Source of the DNA: Ectopseudomonas chengduensis
Lineage (GTDB): Bacteria; Pseudomonadota; Gammaproteobacteria; Pseudomonadales; Pseudomonadaceae
NCBI RefSeq assembly: GCF_900102635.1
Contig: NZ_FMZQ01000009.1
Coordinates: 62,001 to 126,000, forward strand
Direction: 5' to 3'
DNA: 64,000 bases
A program made the position numbers and the translations under genes. The notes beneath the pieces were generated by a model that was not told the DNA's origin, searched no databases, and saw only the letters and a program-made list of their open reading frames with translations. Each line of letters starts with the position of its first letter. Position 1 is the stretch's first letter. Positions 8,728 to 16,773 of this stretch are shown here, one piece after another.

Positions 8728-8764
8728 CTCCTGTGATACCGGCAACATGCCGGTATCACAGGAG
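8728..8764 (+). promoter_or_regulatory. Perfect 16-bp hairpin covering the SD of OmpA paralogue 2
   Basis: CTCCTGTGATACCGGC and GCCGGTATCACAGGAG are exact reverse complements separated by AACAT. The 3' arm ends in ACAGGAG, the only plausible Shine-Dalgarno for the ATG at 8773 (8 nt further on). There is no U-run, so this is not an ordinary terminator. If transcribed, the RNA would hide the ribosome-binding site, suggesting translational control. Confidence 0.75.
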
Positions 8765-8772
8765 ACACCGCC

Positions 8773-9507
8773 ATGAGAATCAAGCTTTCGAGGGTTTTAC
8801 CCTTTCTCTTGGTCAGCAGTGTTCTCTCGGGTTGTGCCACGACTTCCAGTACGGGAGACGCGCCGCTCAACCAGGGGAACTGGCCCCTGTGCAGTGCGAT
8901 TGGAGCCCTGGCCGGTGGCGGCCTCGGCGCAATCGAAAGTTCCACCTGGGCAGCAGGCGGCGCGGTAGCCGGTGCTCTGCTGGGCACCATCATCTGCTAT
9001 GCGCAGGACGGCGACGAAGATGGCGACGGTGTGTTCGACCGCCGTGATCGCTGCCCCGGCACGCCAGCCGGTACTGCGGTAGGCCATAACGGCTGCCCTT
9101 TGCCGCAATACCCCGCCAGTGTTGCGACCGAGCCGGCGATGGAGCAGCAGGCGCAGGATGAGATCATCGTTCTCAGCGACCTGGGAAATGTGCTGTTCGC
9201 GTTCGATTCAGCCGAACTGACGGCTGAGGCGCGGCGCCTGCTTGCCGATGTCAGTACCCGTCTGACCGGTGCCAGTCTGGTCGCAGTCAAGGTCGTCGGG
9301 CATACCGATAGCGTTGGTTCTGATGCCTACAACCAGGGGTTGTCCGAACGCCGCGCACGCAGTGTTGCCGACTTTCTCATCGCCCAGGGTGTGCCTGCCG
9401 GCAAGCTCAGTACAGAAGGCCGTGGTGAGAGCCAACCGGTGGCGGACAACGGCAGTGATGCCGGCCGCGCACAGAACCGCCGCGTAGAGTTGTACGTTTC
9501 CCGTTGA
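8773..9507 (+). CDS. OmpA-family lipoprotein with TSP3-like repeat (paralogue 2)
   Basis: 244 residues. The lipobox is LSGC with Cys17 or nearby. It shares with its upstream neighbour the NWPLC...GAIESSTWA membrane segment and an almost identical OmpA core (GHTDSVGSDAYNQGLSERRA). It differs by an inserted Ca2+-binding thrombospondin-3-type repeat at ~80-110 (DGDEDGDGVFDRRDRCPGTP), as in OprF-like porins. It is presumably outer-membrane anchored and binds peptidoglycan. Its ribosome-binding site lies in a perfect hairpin, unlike paralogue 1, so the two are probably expressed differently. Confidence 0.9.
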   Translation: MRIKLSRVLPFLLVSSVLSGCATTSSTGDAPLNQGNWPLCSAIGALAGGGLGAIESSTWAAGGAVAGALLGTIICYAQDGDEDGDGVFDRRDRCPGTPAGTAVGHNGCPLPQYPASVATEPAMEQQAQDEIIVLSDLGNVLFAFDSAELTAEARRLLADVSTRLTGASLVAVKVVGHTDSVGSDAYNQGLSERRARSVADFLIAQGVPAGKLSTEGRGESQPVADNGSDAGRAQNRRVELYVSR

Positions 9508-9666
9508 AGCGCAGGGGCGCCCCACAGGTCATCATAGGCCTGGGGGGTGTCGCTTTTGCGGCTGGTGATAGCTGAGGTCAAGGAAAATATTCCCTCGCTC
9601 TGGTGGTCCGGGCCGCGACCGGTTAACGTGCTGCGCTATTAGAAAAACCAGAGCAAGAGGGCGGGG

Positions 9667-9972
9667 ATGAAAGCATTGTTGATGATGGGCAAGGCGCTGG
9701 CCTTGGCTTTCTGGCTGGTATTTGCGGCGGCGCTGGCCAAGCGTTTTGGCGCGCCGTTCGAACAGCTCGTCTATCTGCTCGCGGGCTTTCTTGCGCTGCT
9801 GCATGGGGTACAGCTGTGGCTGTTCTCGGGGCTCCTGTCCGGTCGCGCTAGCCCCTGGCTGGATCGTGTACAGGTCCTGCTGTTCGGCATTTTTCACCTC
9901 TATCCGCTGAAGGCCGAGCAAGGGGCCGAAAGCGCTGCTGCAGCTGCGCTCGAGGAGGCGGCTCATGCGTAG
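9667..9972 (+). CDS. DUF1145-family inner-membrane protein
   Basis: 101 residues with three predicted membrane helices (residues ~8-25, 32-56 and 60-80), then LYPLKAEQG and an Ala/Glu-rich tail. The pattern, including GKALALAFWLVF and HGVQLWLF, matches DUF1145, small membrane proteins of unknown function. Its last 8 bp overlap the collagen-like gene, so the two are translationally coupled. An imperfect inverted repeat (CCCTCGCTCTGGT at 9592 and ACCAGAGCaAGAGGG at 9648) ends in the purine-rich ribosome-binding region. Confidence 0.8.
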   Translation: MKALLMMGKALALAFWLVFAAALAKRFGAPFEQLVYLLAGFLALLHGVQLWLFSGLLSGRASPWLDRVQVLLFGIFHLYPLKAEQGAESAAAAALEEAAHA

Positions 9973-10726
9973 TCTCGCCCTGTTGCTCTGTCTGTTCGCA
10001 GGTCCGTCGTTGGCCGCTATGCAGGTCACGGTGCCGTCCAATACGCTGATGCGTTTGCCGGTCGCCAGTAGCAGCCTGCAGCTCGAACGGCTGGAAGTGG
10101 CGGATCAGGCGACCCTGATGATTCCGGCAACGGTGACCGAGTTGCATATCGGTGAGCTGCTGATGGGCCGCGACGCGCGCATTGGCGTTGCGCCCAGCGA
10201 TCAGCCACTGCGACTGGTGGTAGAGGACGCCGATATCGGCCCGGGCGCCTGGATCAGCGCCAAAGGTGCCGCTGGCACTTACACCCGGCCAGCCACGCCT
10301 GGGCGGGAGATCAAGCTCAAGCTGCACAAGCTGACATTCGAATCCTTGACCCTCGATGTGCGCGGTGGTCAGGGCAGACCGGGTTATGCCGGGCTCGATG
10401 GTGCGCATGGGCAGCCGGGTGGTTGCACCTGGGGTCAGGCCAGTGCTGGCCACGATGGTCAGGACGGCACCGATGGGCATGAAGGTGCTGCAGGCGGCAG
10501 CGTGGTGCTGGAGGTACCTCACCACGTCGAGGTCGAGCGCATGCAGGTGTTGCTCGATGGCGGCGCGGGTGGTGCAGCTGGTTCGGCGGGGCGCCCCGGC
10601 CGTGGGGGCGCTGCCAAGGGCTGCCTGCTCTACGGTGTAGATGGTGCGGCCGATGGCAAACCTGGCCAGCCTGGGCGCGAAGGTGCGGCGGGCCGCAGTG
10701 GTGCCGTGCAGGTGTTTCGGTTCTGA
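9965..10726 (+). CDS. Secreted collagen-like Gly-X-Y protein
   Basis: 253 residues with a cleavable signal peptide (MRSLALLLCLFAGPSLAA). Residues ~20-130 are a beta-rich region (LERLEVADQATLMIP ... IGPGAWISAKG). From ~132 the protein is glycine-rich, with Gly-X-Y triplets including GRPGYAGLDGAHGQPGG, GHDGQDGTDGHEGAAGG and GKPGQPGREGAAGRSG. Two cysteines flank the first and last blocks. The triplet tracts are short and interrupted by a beta segment (VVLEVPHHVEVERMQVLL), so the fold may be a glycine-rich beta helix rather than a true triple helix. It is exported to the periplasm or beyond. Function unknown. Confidence 0.75.
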   Translation: MRSLALLLCLFAGPSLAAMQVTVPSNTLMRLPVASSSLQLERLEVADQATLMIPATVTELHIGELLMGRDARIGVAPSDQPLRLVVEDADIGPGAWISAKGAAGTYTRPATPGREIKLKLHKLTFESLTLDVRGGQGRPGYAGLDGAHGQPGGCTWGQASAGHDGQDGTDGHEGAAGGSVVLEVPHHVEVERMQVLLDGGAGGAAGSAGRPGRGGAAKGCLLYGVDGAADGKPGQPGREGAAGRSGAVQVFRF

Positions 10727-10732
10727 ATAATT

Positions 10733-10761
10733 GCTGCTGCCTTGGTTCGTAAGGCAGCAGC
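10733..10761. terminator. Hairpin between convergent genes
   Basis: GCTGCTGCCTT and AAGGCAGCAGC form a perfect 11-bp stem with a 7-nt loop between stop codons at 10726 and 10767. There is only a weak T-rich stretch on the minus side. Confidence 0.6.
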
Positions 10762-10766
10762 GCCAG

Positions 10767-11231
10767 TCAGAACATCGGACGCATGGCCGCCAGCGTCATC
10801 AGTGCCAGGCCGATCAGCAGGTTGCTGCCGACCACTTTGCGAATCCGCCCCAGCGCCTCGCCGCCTGCAGGCCAGTTCTCGCTCTCCACGGCGCGCCGCA
10901 GCTGCGGCAGCTGCAGCGCCTGAATGCGCAGGAACAGGGCGAGCATCACCAGATACAGACCCATCATGACGTGCACGTAGCGCGGCGCGGCGTCGAAACC
11001 GCTGTAGCTCATGTGCAGCATGCCGACTCCAGTCAAGGGCAGGACTGCTACCGCTATCCAGACCCAGACGAAGAAGCGTTTGAACACACTCAGCCACAGG
11101 CGCAGGCGTGCTGGCGGCTCCAGTATGTCCACCGCCGCCGGGCGCAGGATCATCCAGGCGAAGAACATCCCGCCGACCCATACGACGGCGGCCAGCAGGT
11201 GTAGCGCATAGAGTGGTGCGTAAGGTGTCAT
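10767..11231 (-). CDS. CopD-like membrane protein
   Basis: 154 residues with four predicted membrane helices. The ATG at 11231 has TGGAG 7-8 nt upstream; the longer frame adds 13 basic residues. The opening YALHLLAAVVWVGGMFFAWMILRPA and later YVHVMMGLYLVMLALF carry conserved histidines (His in LHLL, HMSY, VHVM) typical of the CopD/YkoF-type membrane domain, which may bind copper or haem. Function in Pseudomonas is not established. Confidence 0.75.
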   Translation of the reverse strand: MTPYAPLYALHLLAAVVWVGGMFFAWMILRPAAVDILEPPARLRLWLSVFKRFFVWVWIAVAVLPLTGVGMLHMSYSGFDAAPRYVHVMMGLYLVMLALFLRIQALQLPQLRRAVESENWPAGGEALGRIRKVVGSNLLIGLALMTLAAMRPMF

Positions 11232-11371
11232 GCGGTATCTCCAGAGGGGCCGTTTGGCAGGTCGGTTCATTCGATTGGCACGCGAGTCAGCGCCAGATCG
11301 ATTGCCGCGCTATGATAGCGACCGCTCCGCGAATACTGAAAATTTATCCAGCCTTTTTCGTTTCAGAATCC

Positions 11372-13516
11372 ATGCTCAGTACCGAACTCAAGTCCCAGAT
11401 CCAGGGCGCCTATTCGCGCTTTCTCGAGGCCAAGTCGCTCAAGCCGCGCTATGGCCAGCGCTTGATGATCGCCGAGATCGCCAAGGTGCTCGGCACCATC
11501 AAGACCGATGACGAGGGCAAGCGTCTGGGTGATCCTGCCGTGGTGGCGGTCGAGGCGGGCACCGGTACCGGCAAGACGGTGGCCTACAGTCTGGCCACCA
11601 TCCCCACCGCCAAGGCCGCTGGCAAGCGCCTGGTGATCGCCACCGCCACCGTGGCCCTGCAGGAACAGATCGTGCACAAGGATCTGCCTGATCTGTTGCG
11701 CAACAGCGGCCTGAACTTCAGCTTCGCCCTGGCCAAGGGGCGTGGCCGCTACCTGTGCCTGTCCAAGCTCGACCACCTGCTGCAGGACGGCGCCGCGCAG
11801 AGCGCTACCGCGCAGTTGTTCGAGGAAGAAGGCTTTCGCATCGACGTCGACGAGCAGGGTCAGAAGCTGTTCACCGCGATGATCGAGAAGCTCGCCGGCA
11901 ACAAATGGGATGGCGACCGCGACAGCTGGCCGGAGGAGCTGGAGGACGTTCGCTGGGCGCAACTGACCACCGACCACAGCCAGTGCACCAACCGTCATTG
12001 CCCGAATTTCCAGCAGTGCGCTTTCTATAAGGCGCGCGAGGGCATGGGCAAGGTCGACGTGATCGTCACCAACCACGACATGGTGCTGGCCGATCTGGCG
12101 CTTGGCGGCGGCGCGGTACTGCCCGACCCGCGCGAAACCATCTATGTGTTCGATGAGGGCCACCACCTGCCGGACAAGGCCATCGGCCACTTCGCCCACT
12201 TTACTCGCCTGCGCTCGACTGCCGACTGGCTTACGCAGATCGACAAGAATCTGACCAAGCTGCTGGCGCAGAACCCGTTGCCGGGCGATCTCGGCCGTCT
12301 GATTGAACAGGTGCCGGAGCTGGCCCGCGAGCTGAAGACTCAGCAGCAGTTCATGTTCGCTGCCTGCGAGCAGATCGCCGACTTCAAGGCCGGCGAGGAC
12401 ATGGAAGGACGCGAGCGCCCGCGTCATCGCTTCGTCGGCGGCGTGGTGCCGGAGCATCTGACCGAGTTGGGGCTGGAACTGAAGAAGGGCTTCTCCAAGC
12501 TCAATGACCTGTTCACCGGCGTTACCGAGCTGCTCAAGGAGGCCATGGACGGCGAGGGCGCCGTGGGCATCGCCAGCCACCAGGCCGAGGAGTGGTATCC
12601 GCTGTTCGGCAGCCTGATGGCGCGCGCCAAGGGCAACTGGGAATTGTGGCTGGCCTTCACCGCTGAAGACCCCGAGGAAAGCCCACCCATGGCGCGCTGG
12701 CTGACCCTGGCCGAGAGCGGTGCGCTGTTCGATATCGAGGTCAACGCCAGCCCGATCCTCGCCGCCGAGACCTTGCGCCGCAACCTGTGGAACGTTGCCC
12801 ATGGCTGCTTGGTGACGTCTGCGACCCTGACCGCGCTGGGCACCTTCGACCGCTATCGCATGCGTGCCGGCCTGCCCAAGGCGGCGGTCGCGGCGATAGT
12901 GCCAAGCCCCTTCCATCATGCCGATGCCGGCCTGCTGCGTGTGCCCGATCTCAAGGCCGACCCGCGTGAGGCTGCTGCGCATACGGCGGCTATCACCCGC
13001 GAGCTGCCGGGCCTGGTGGCAGGCAGTCGCGGGACGCTGGTGTTGTTCTCCTCGCGCAAGCAGATGCAGGACGTGTTCGACGGCCTGGATCGCGACTGGC
13101 GCAAACGCGTGTTCATTCAGGGCAACCTGTCCAAGCAGGAGACCCTGAACAAGCACAAGGCGCGTGTCGATTCAGGCGAGGAAAGCGTGCTGTTCGGCCT
13201 GGCCAGTTTCGCCGAGGGCGTCGACCTTCCTGGCGCCTACTGCGAGCATGTGGTGATCGCCAAGATTCCCTTCGCCGTGCCGGATGACCCGGTTGAGGCG
13301 GCGCTGGCCGAGTGGATCGAGGCGCGTGGCGGCAATCCCTTCATGGAAATCGCCGTGCCGGACGCCTCGCTGCGTCTGGTGCAGGCCTGCGGTCGCCTGC
13401 TGCGTACCGAGGCTGATCGCGGCACTATCACCCTGCTGGATCGGCGTGTGGTTACCCAGCGCTACGGCAAGGCCATTCTCAATGCCTTGCCGCCGTTTCG
13501 TCGGCAGATCGACTGA
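11372..13516 (+). CDS. dinG: ATP-dependent DNA helicase DinG
   Basis: 714 residues, an XPD-like superfamily 2 helicase that unwinds 5'-overhang, D-loop and R-loop structures in DNA repair. Walker A is GTGTGKT at ~63-69 and the DEAH-type box is DEGH at ~260. The iron-sulphur cluster ligands are Cys129, Cys205, Cys210 and Cys216; the last three have the same 5- and 6-residue spacing as E. coli DinG. The C-terminal helicase motifs include GLASFAEGVDLPG and QACGRLLRTEADRG. The ATG at 11372 opens the conserved N-terminus (MLSTELKSQIQGAY); an 88-residue upstream extension of the frame has no homologous character and crosses the divergent gene. Confidence 0.97.
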   Translation: MLSTELKSQIQGAYSRFLEAKSLKPRYGQRLMIAEIAKVLGTIKTDDEGKRLGDPAVVAVEAGTGTGKTVAYSLATIPTAKAAGKRLVIATATVALQEQIVHKDLPDLLRNSGLNFSFALAKGRGRYLCLSKLDHLLQDGAAQSATAQLFEEEGFRIDVDEQGQKLFTAMIEKLAGNKWDGDRDSWPEELEDVRWAQLTTDHSQCTNRHCPNFQQCAFYKAREGMGKVDVIVTNHDMVLADLALGGGAVLPDPRETIYVFDEGHHLPDKAIGHFAHFTRLRSTADWLTQIDKNLTKLLAQNPLPGDLGRLIEQVPELARELKTQQQFMFAACEQIADFKAGEDMEGRERPRHRFVGGVVPEHLTELGLELKKGFSKLNDLFTGVTELLKEAMDGEGAVGIASHQAEEWYPLFGSLMARAKGNWELWLAFTAEDPEESPPMARWLTLAESGALFDIEVNASPILAAETLRRNLWNVAHGCLVTSATLTALGTFDRYRMRAGLPKAAVAAIVPSPFHHADAGLLRVPDLKADPREAAAHTAAITRELPGLVAGSRGTLVLFSSRKQMQDVFDGLDRDWRKRVFIQGNLSKQETLNKHKARVDSGEESVLFGLASFAEGVDLPGAYCEHVVIAKIPFAVPDDPVEAALAEWIEARGGNPFMEIAVPDASLRLVQACGRLLRTEADRGTITLLDRRVVTQRYGKAILNALPPFRRQID

Positions 13517-13657
13517 GAGGGTGTCTACAAAATGGCTGCACTTGGCAATACTGCGTTGAAAACGATCTCGAAATGCTCATTTACAGCACGTAAACTCCGC
13601 TTTCTCGATCGTTTTCGCCTTGTCTTGCCTTCGTTCGCCTATCTTGTAAACACCCTC
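13517..13657. repeat. Palindromic intergenic element 2 (MITE-like)
   Basis: Starts immediately after the dinG stop codon. The ends GAGGGTGTcTACAA and TTGTAAACACCCTC form an inverted repeat. The core AAATGCTCATTTACAGC followed by CGTAAA (13571-13594) matches element 1. CGATCTCG/CGATCGTTTTCGCC segments flank the core on opposite strands, so the whole element can fold into a long imperfect hairpin. No coding potential. Confidence 0.7.
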
Positions 13658-13660
13658 TGA

Positions 13661-13726
13661 CAAGCTGTTGAAAAACTACCTCGGCTGCTCCACCTGCAGT
13701 CGTCGCCTAGGTTTTTCAACGGCCTG
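13661..13726. repeat. Palindromic intergenic element 3
   Basis: CAAGCTGTTGAAAAAC at the left and GTTTTTCAACGGCCTG at the right form the same type of end as element 1, here with only ~35 bp between. It abuts element 2 by 3 bp and lies 9 bp past the mnhG stop on the minus strand, where it could act as a transcription stop or mRNA 3' structure. Confidence 0.65.
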
Positions 13727-13735
13727 CTGACGTTA

Positions 13736-14074
13736 TTAACCACCCCTGTTGCGCTGCTCCAGCTCATCACCCAGCCGCCCCAGCGTCGGTCGAATGCCGG
13801 CGCGGTGCGCGGCGCGGGCAATGGCGTGAGCGGCCAGCGGTGCGCTGGCCAGCAGAATCAGCAGGCCGATAAAGGCCTCCAGGGCCAGCTCGCCACTGCT
13901 GGCCAGAGCCACTGCGCCAAGTAACAGGACGGCGCCGAGCACGCCGGCCTTGCTAGCGGCGTGCATGCGGCTGTAGCTGTCGGGCAGGCGCAGCACGCCA
14001 ATCGCACCGAGCAGAGAGATCACCGCGCCGCTCAGCACCAGCAGCGAGGCTAGCCAGGCTTGTACTTCGTTCAT
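13736..14074 (-). CDS. mnhG: Mrp antiporter subunit G, operon A
   Basis: 112 residues with three membrane helices. The segment SLLGAIGVLRLPDSYSRMHAASKAGVLG is the subunit G signature (RLPDxYxRxHAxxK). It is the last gene of the minus-strand operon mnhAB-C-D-E-F-G and overlaps mnhF by 4 bp (ATGA). The start is the ATG at 14074; the upstream extension lies in mnhF. Subunit G is a small membrane component required for assembly or activity of the Mrp complex. Confidence 0.95.
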   Translation of the reverse strand: MNEVQAWLASLLVLSGAVISLLGAIGVLRLPDSYSRMHAASKAGVLGAVLLLGAVALASSGELALEAFIGLLILLASAPLAAHAIARAAHRAGIRPTLGRLGDELEQRNRGG

Positions 14075-14382
14075 GGGCGTTCCTCGCTTTTTTCCGGCAT
14101 CTGGCTGTGGGCATCGTCGAACAGGAAGGCAAAGGCTGCCGTACCGAGAAACGACACCAGTGCCAGCAGCACCGCGACGTCGATGAACAGCGCCTCGCCG
14201 CGCATCAGACACAGCAGTGCCATGGCGGCGACCGCCAGCAGGGTGAGGGCGTCGATGGCCACCGCACGATCCGGGCGGCTCGGGCCGCGCAGCAGGCGAT
14301 AGAGGCTGATCAAACCGCTCAGTACGAGCATGGCTGCAGCCAAGGGCAATACCCAGGCGGCGCCGGCCAGGTGCAGGGTCAT
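14071..14382 (-). CDS. mnhF: Mrp antiporter subunit F, operon A
   Basis: 103 residues with three membrane helices. LYRLLRGPSRPDRAVAIDALT is the family signature (GPxxxDRxxAxD). It overlaps mnhE and mnhG by 4 bp each, indicating translational coupling. The C-terminus (DDAHSQMPEKSEERP) is longer than in the operon B copy, which has 89 residues. In other bacteria subunit F is implicated in ion or solute efflux by the Mrp complex. Confidence 0.95.
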   Translation of the reverse strand: MTLHLAGAAWVLPLAAAMLVLSGLISLYRLLRGPSRPDRAVAIDALTLLAVAAMALLCLMRGEALFIDVAVLLALVSFLGTAAFAFLFDDAHSQMPEKSEERP

Positions 14383-14876
14383 GGCGTTACTCCTTCGGCT
14401 TTGCCGGCATCGAGCCAGGCCAACAGGCGGCGCTCCAGCTCGATGAGGGTTTCGGTCACGTCCTCACGGCGACGTGCATCGAGTGCGTGGATATAGAGCA
14501 GGCCTTGCTCCTCGTCATAATCCAGGGCCAGGGTGCCGGGGGTCAGGGTCAGCAGGGTACCGAGCAGGGTGACCTTGTCCACTTCGCGGCGGCTCACCGG
14601 GTAGGCAAGCACTGCTGGTTCCACGTCGACCCGGCGCGCCAGCACCAGAATGGCGACGTGGTAGGTCGCGAGAAATACCTGGGCGATGAACCACAGGCAG
14701 AAACTGACGCCATGTTCCAGGCTGCGTGCATAACGACCAAGGCGCTGGACGGCCAGCCCCAGCAGGCGAGCGATCAGGTACAACAGGGCGAAGGCCAGCA
14801 GGCCACCGCCCAGATGGCCGGCGCCGAGGCTCCATGACAGGCCAGCGCTGGCCAGCAAATGGATGGCAAACAGCAT
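14379..14876 (-). CDS. mnhE: Mrp antiporter subunit E, operon A
   Basis: 165 residues. N-terminal hydrophobic helices (to ~80) are followed by a cytoplasmic domain with the family pattern TLLTLTPGTLALDYDEEQGLLYIHALD. The same length as the operon B copy. Its start overlaps the mnhD stop by 1 bp and its end overlaps mnhF by 4 bp. Confidence 0.95.
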   Translation of the reverse strand: MLFAIHLLASAGLSWSLGAGHLGGGLLAFALLYLIARLLGLAVQRLGRYARSLEHGVSFCLWFIAQVFLATYHVAILVLARRVDVEPAVLAYPVSRREVDKVTLLGTLLTLTPGTLALDYDEEQGLLYIHALDARRREDVTETLIELERRLLAWLDAGKAEGVTP

Positions 14877-16372
14877 CAGATACCTCCTGCGCCGGTGAAG
14901 GGTTGCAGATAGGCTTGCGGGTCGGCGAGCTGCGAGGCGGCCGCCACGGCATAGTCGATCAGCGGGCCGGCGCCCAGGCCGATCAACACGGTCAGCAGCG
15001 CCAGGGCACTCATGCCCAGCCAGGCCGCGCGTATGCCGGTAACCGTTTGCAGCGCCTCTTCACCTCCTGGATGGGGCTTGAGAAAGGCTTCGTTCCAGAT
15101 CTTGTTCATCGACAGCAGGGTGAACACGCCGGTCAGCAGGGCGATGCCCGCCGCCCACCAGGCAGCGGCATCCAGGCTTGCCTTGACCAGCAGGAACTTG
15201 GCCCAGAAACCGGACAGCGGCGGAATGCCCGCGAGCGACAGCGCCGGAATGGCGAACAGCAGTGCCAGCCAGGGCATGCGCTTATATAGCCCGCCCATGT
15301 CGGCCAGCCGCTCGGAGCCACAGATGCGCGCCGCCAGGCCGCCGATGAAGAACAGGTTGGCTTTCACCACGATATGGTGGATCAGGTAGAACACTGCGCC
15401 GGCCAGCGCCAGCGGGGTGGCCAGGGCGAGGCCGAGGATCATGTAGCCAACCTGGCTGACGATGTGGAACGACAGGATACGGCGCACCTCGGTCTGCGCC
15501 GCCGCACCCAGTACGCCCACCAGCATGGTGGCGCAGGCGACCCACAGCAGCAGTTGATGCGGCAGGCCATGCTCCGGCCAGAGCAGGGTCACCAGGCGAA
15601 TCAGCGCGTACACGCCGACCTTGGTCAGGAGTCCTGCGAACATCGCCGAAACCGCCGTCAGGGCGACGTGATAGGTGGCCGGCAGCCAGCCGAATACCGG
15701 GAACAGCGCGGCCTTGATGGCGAACGACAGCAACATCAGCAGCAGCGCCGGCGTTACGCCAGGCGGTGCCTCACCGCTGCGCATGATCACCGCCAGTTCG
15801 CCCATGTTCAGTGTGCCGCTGGCGCCGTAGACCAGGCCGGCAGAGAGCAGGAAGATCAGCGTGGCGAACAGGTTCAGGGCCACGTAGGTCATGCTGCCGG
15901 CCAGCCGGCGGCTGCCACCGCCAAGCGCCATCAGAGCGAAGGAGGCGATCAGCAGCACTTCGAACCAGACGTACAGGTTGAAGATGTCGGCGGTGATGAA
16001 GGCGCCGCAGATACCGGTCAGCAGCCCCTGAATGAACAGGTGAAAGTCGCGACCGATCTTGCTGTCATTGTCCTTGGCCACGCCATAGAGCAGGGTGACT
16101 AGCGCCACCAGGGCGCTGATGGCGATCATCACCGCCGACAATCGGTCGATCACCAGGCTGATGCCGAACGGCGCCTCCCAATTGCCCACCTGACCGCTGA
16201 GCACCACGCCTTGCGCGGCCTGCCAGACCAGCACCAGGCCGACGGCCAGCAGCAGGGCGGCGCCGCTTAGGCTGAGCACACGCACGGCCAGCAGGTGGCG
16301 GCGCAGGATGATCGCCAGCAGCAGGCTGCACAGGGGGATGAGAATCGGTGCAACGAGTAACGCGTGATTCAT
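14876..16372 (-). CDS. mnhD: Mrp antiporter subunit D, operon A
   Basis: 498 residues with ~14 membrane helices. It is a proton-translocating antiporter-like subunit related to complex I NuoM/N. Visible family elements include FNLYVWFEVLLIASFALMA (the conserved Glu in the WFE segment), SFAIKAALFPVFGWLPATY (conserved Lys) and HHIVVKANLFFIGG. It forms with subunit A the ion-conducting core. Overlaps mnhC by 4 bp and mnhE by 1 bp. Confidence 0.95.
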   Translation of the reverse strand: MNHALLVAPILIPLCSLLLAIILRRHLLAVRVLSLSGAALLLAVGLVLVWQAAQGVVLSGQVGNWEAPFGISLVIDRLSAVMIAISALVALVTLLYGVAKDNDSKIGRDFHLFIQGLLTGICGAFITADIFNLYVWFEVLLIASFALMALGGGSRRLAGSMTYVALNLFATLIFLLSAGLVYGASGTLNMGELAVIMRSGEAPPGVTPALLLMLLSFAIKAALFPVFGWLPATYHVALTAVSAMFAGLLTKVGVYALIRLVTLLWPEHGLPHQLLLWVACATMLVGVLGAAAQTEVRRILSFHIVSQVGYMILGLALATPLALAGAVFYLIHHIVVKANLFFIGGLAARICGSERLADMGGLYKRMPWLALLFAIPALSLAGIPPLSGFWAKFLLVKASLDAAAWWAAGIALLTGVFTLLSMNKIWNEAFLKPHPGGEEALQTVTGIRAAWLGMSALALLTVLIGLGAGPLIDYAVAAASQLADPQAYLQPFTGAGGI

Positions 16373-16773
16373 CGGCGAGCCTCCGCGCCATGGGCGTCGT
16401 GTTCGTGCTCGCTGTCGTGCCAGTCCGGTGCCGGTTGCTCGGTGATCGAGCTGACCGAGTCGGTGGTCTTGTCGCCATGCAGTTCGCGGGTGCGCTTGAG
16501 CAGCGCCAGGGCGAAGATGAACAGGCTGAAACCGATGACGATGGCGGTCAGCACCAGCGCCTGCGGCAACGGGTTGGCGGTGCTGACTGCGTTGCCAGCC
16601 TCGACAAAGGCCGGGCGTTCGCCGAAGAAGCGCCCGGCGGTCAGCACCCCCAGGTTGATTGCATTACCCAGGACCACCACGCCCAATACGACGCGCTTGA
16701 GGTTGCGATCCAGGAGCATCCACAGGCCCAGACCCGCCAGGCCTCCGGTAGTGATTGCGGCTAGCCATTCCAT
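16369..16773 (-). CDS. mnhC: Mrp antiporter subunit C with His-rich tail, operon A
   Basis: 134 residues, a NuoK-like subunit with three membrane helices (LKRVVLGVVVLGNAINL; DPLPQALVLTAIVIGF-type helix reading NPLPQALVLTAIVIGF). The ATG at 16773 overlaps the mnhAB stop in TAATG. After the membrane part comes an acidic/His-rich tail ending in DWHDSEHEHDAHGAEARR, absent from the 109-residue operon B copy. The tail could bind divalent metal or simply be a variable cytoplasmic end. Confidence 0.93.
   Translation of the reverse strand: MEWLAAITTGGLAGLGLWMLLDRNLKRVVLGVVVLGNAINLGVLTAGRFFGERPAFVEAGNAVSTANPLPQALVLTAIVIGFSLFIFALALLKRTRELHGDKTTDSVSSITEQPAPDWHDSEHEHDAHGAEARR

Noticed and set aside
11363..13156. 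597-residue minus-strand ORF opposite dinG
   Set aside because: Lies wholly inside dinG, whose helicase and Fe-S motifs are complete; typical long antisense frame of high-GC DNA.
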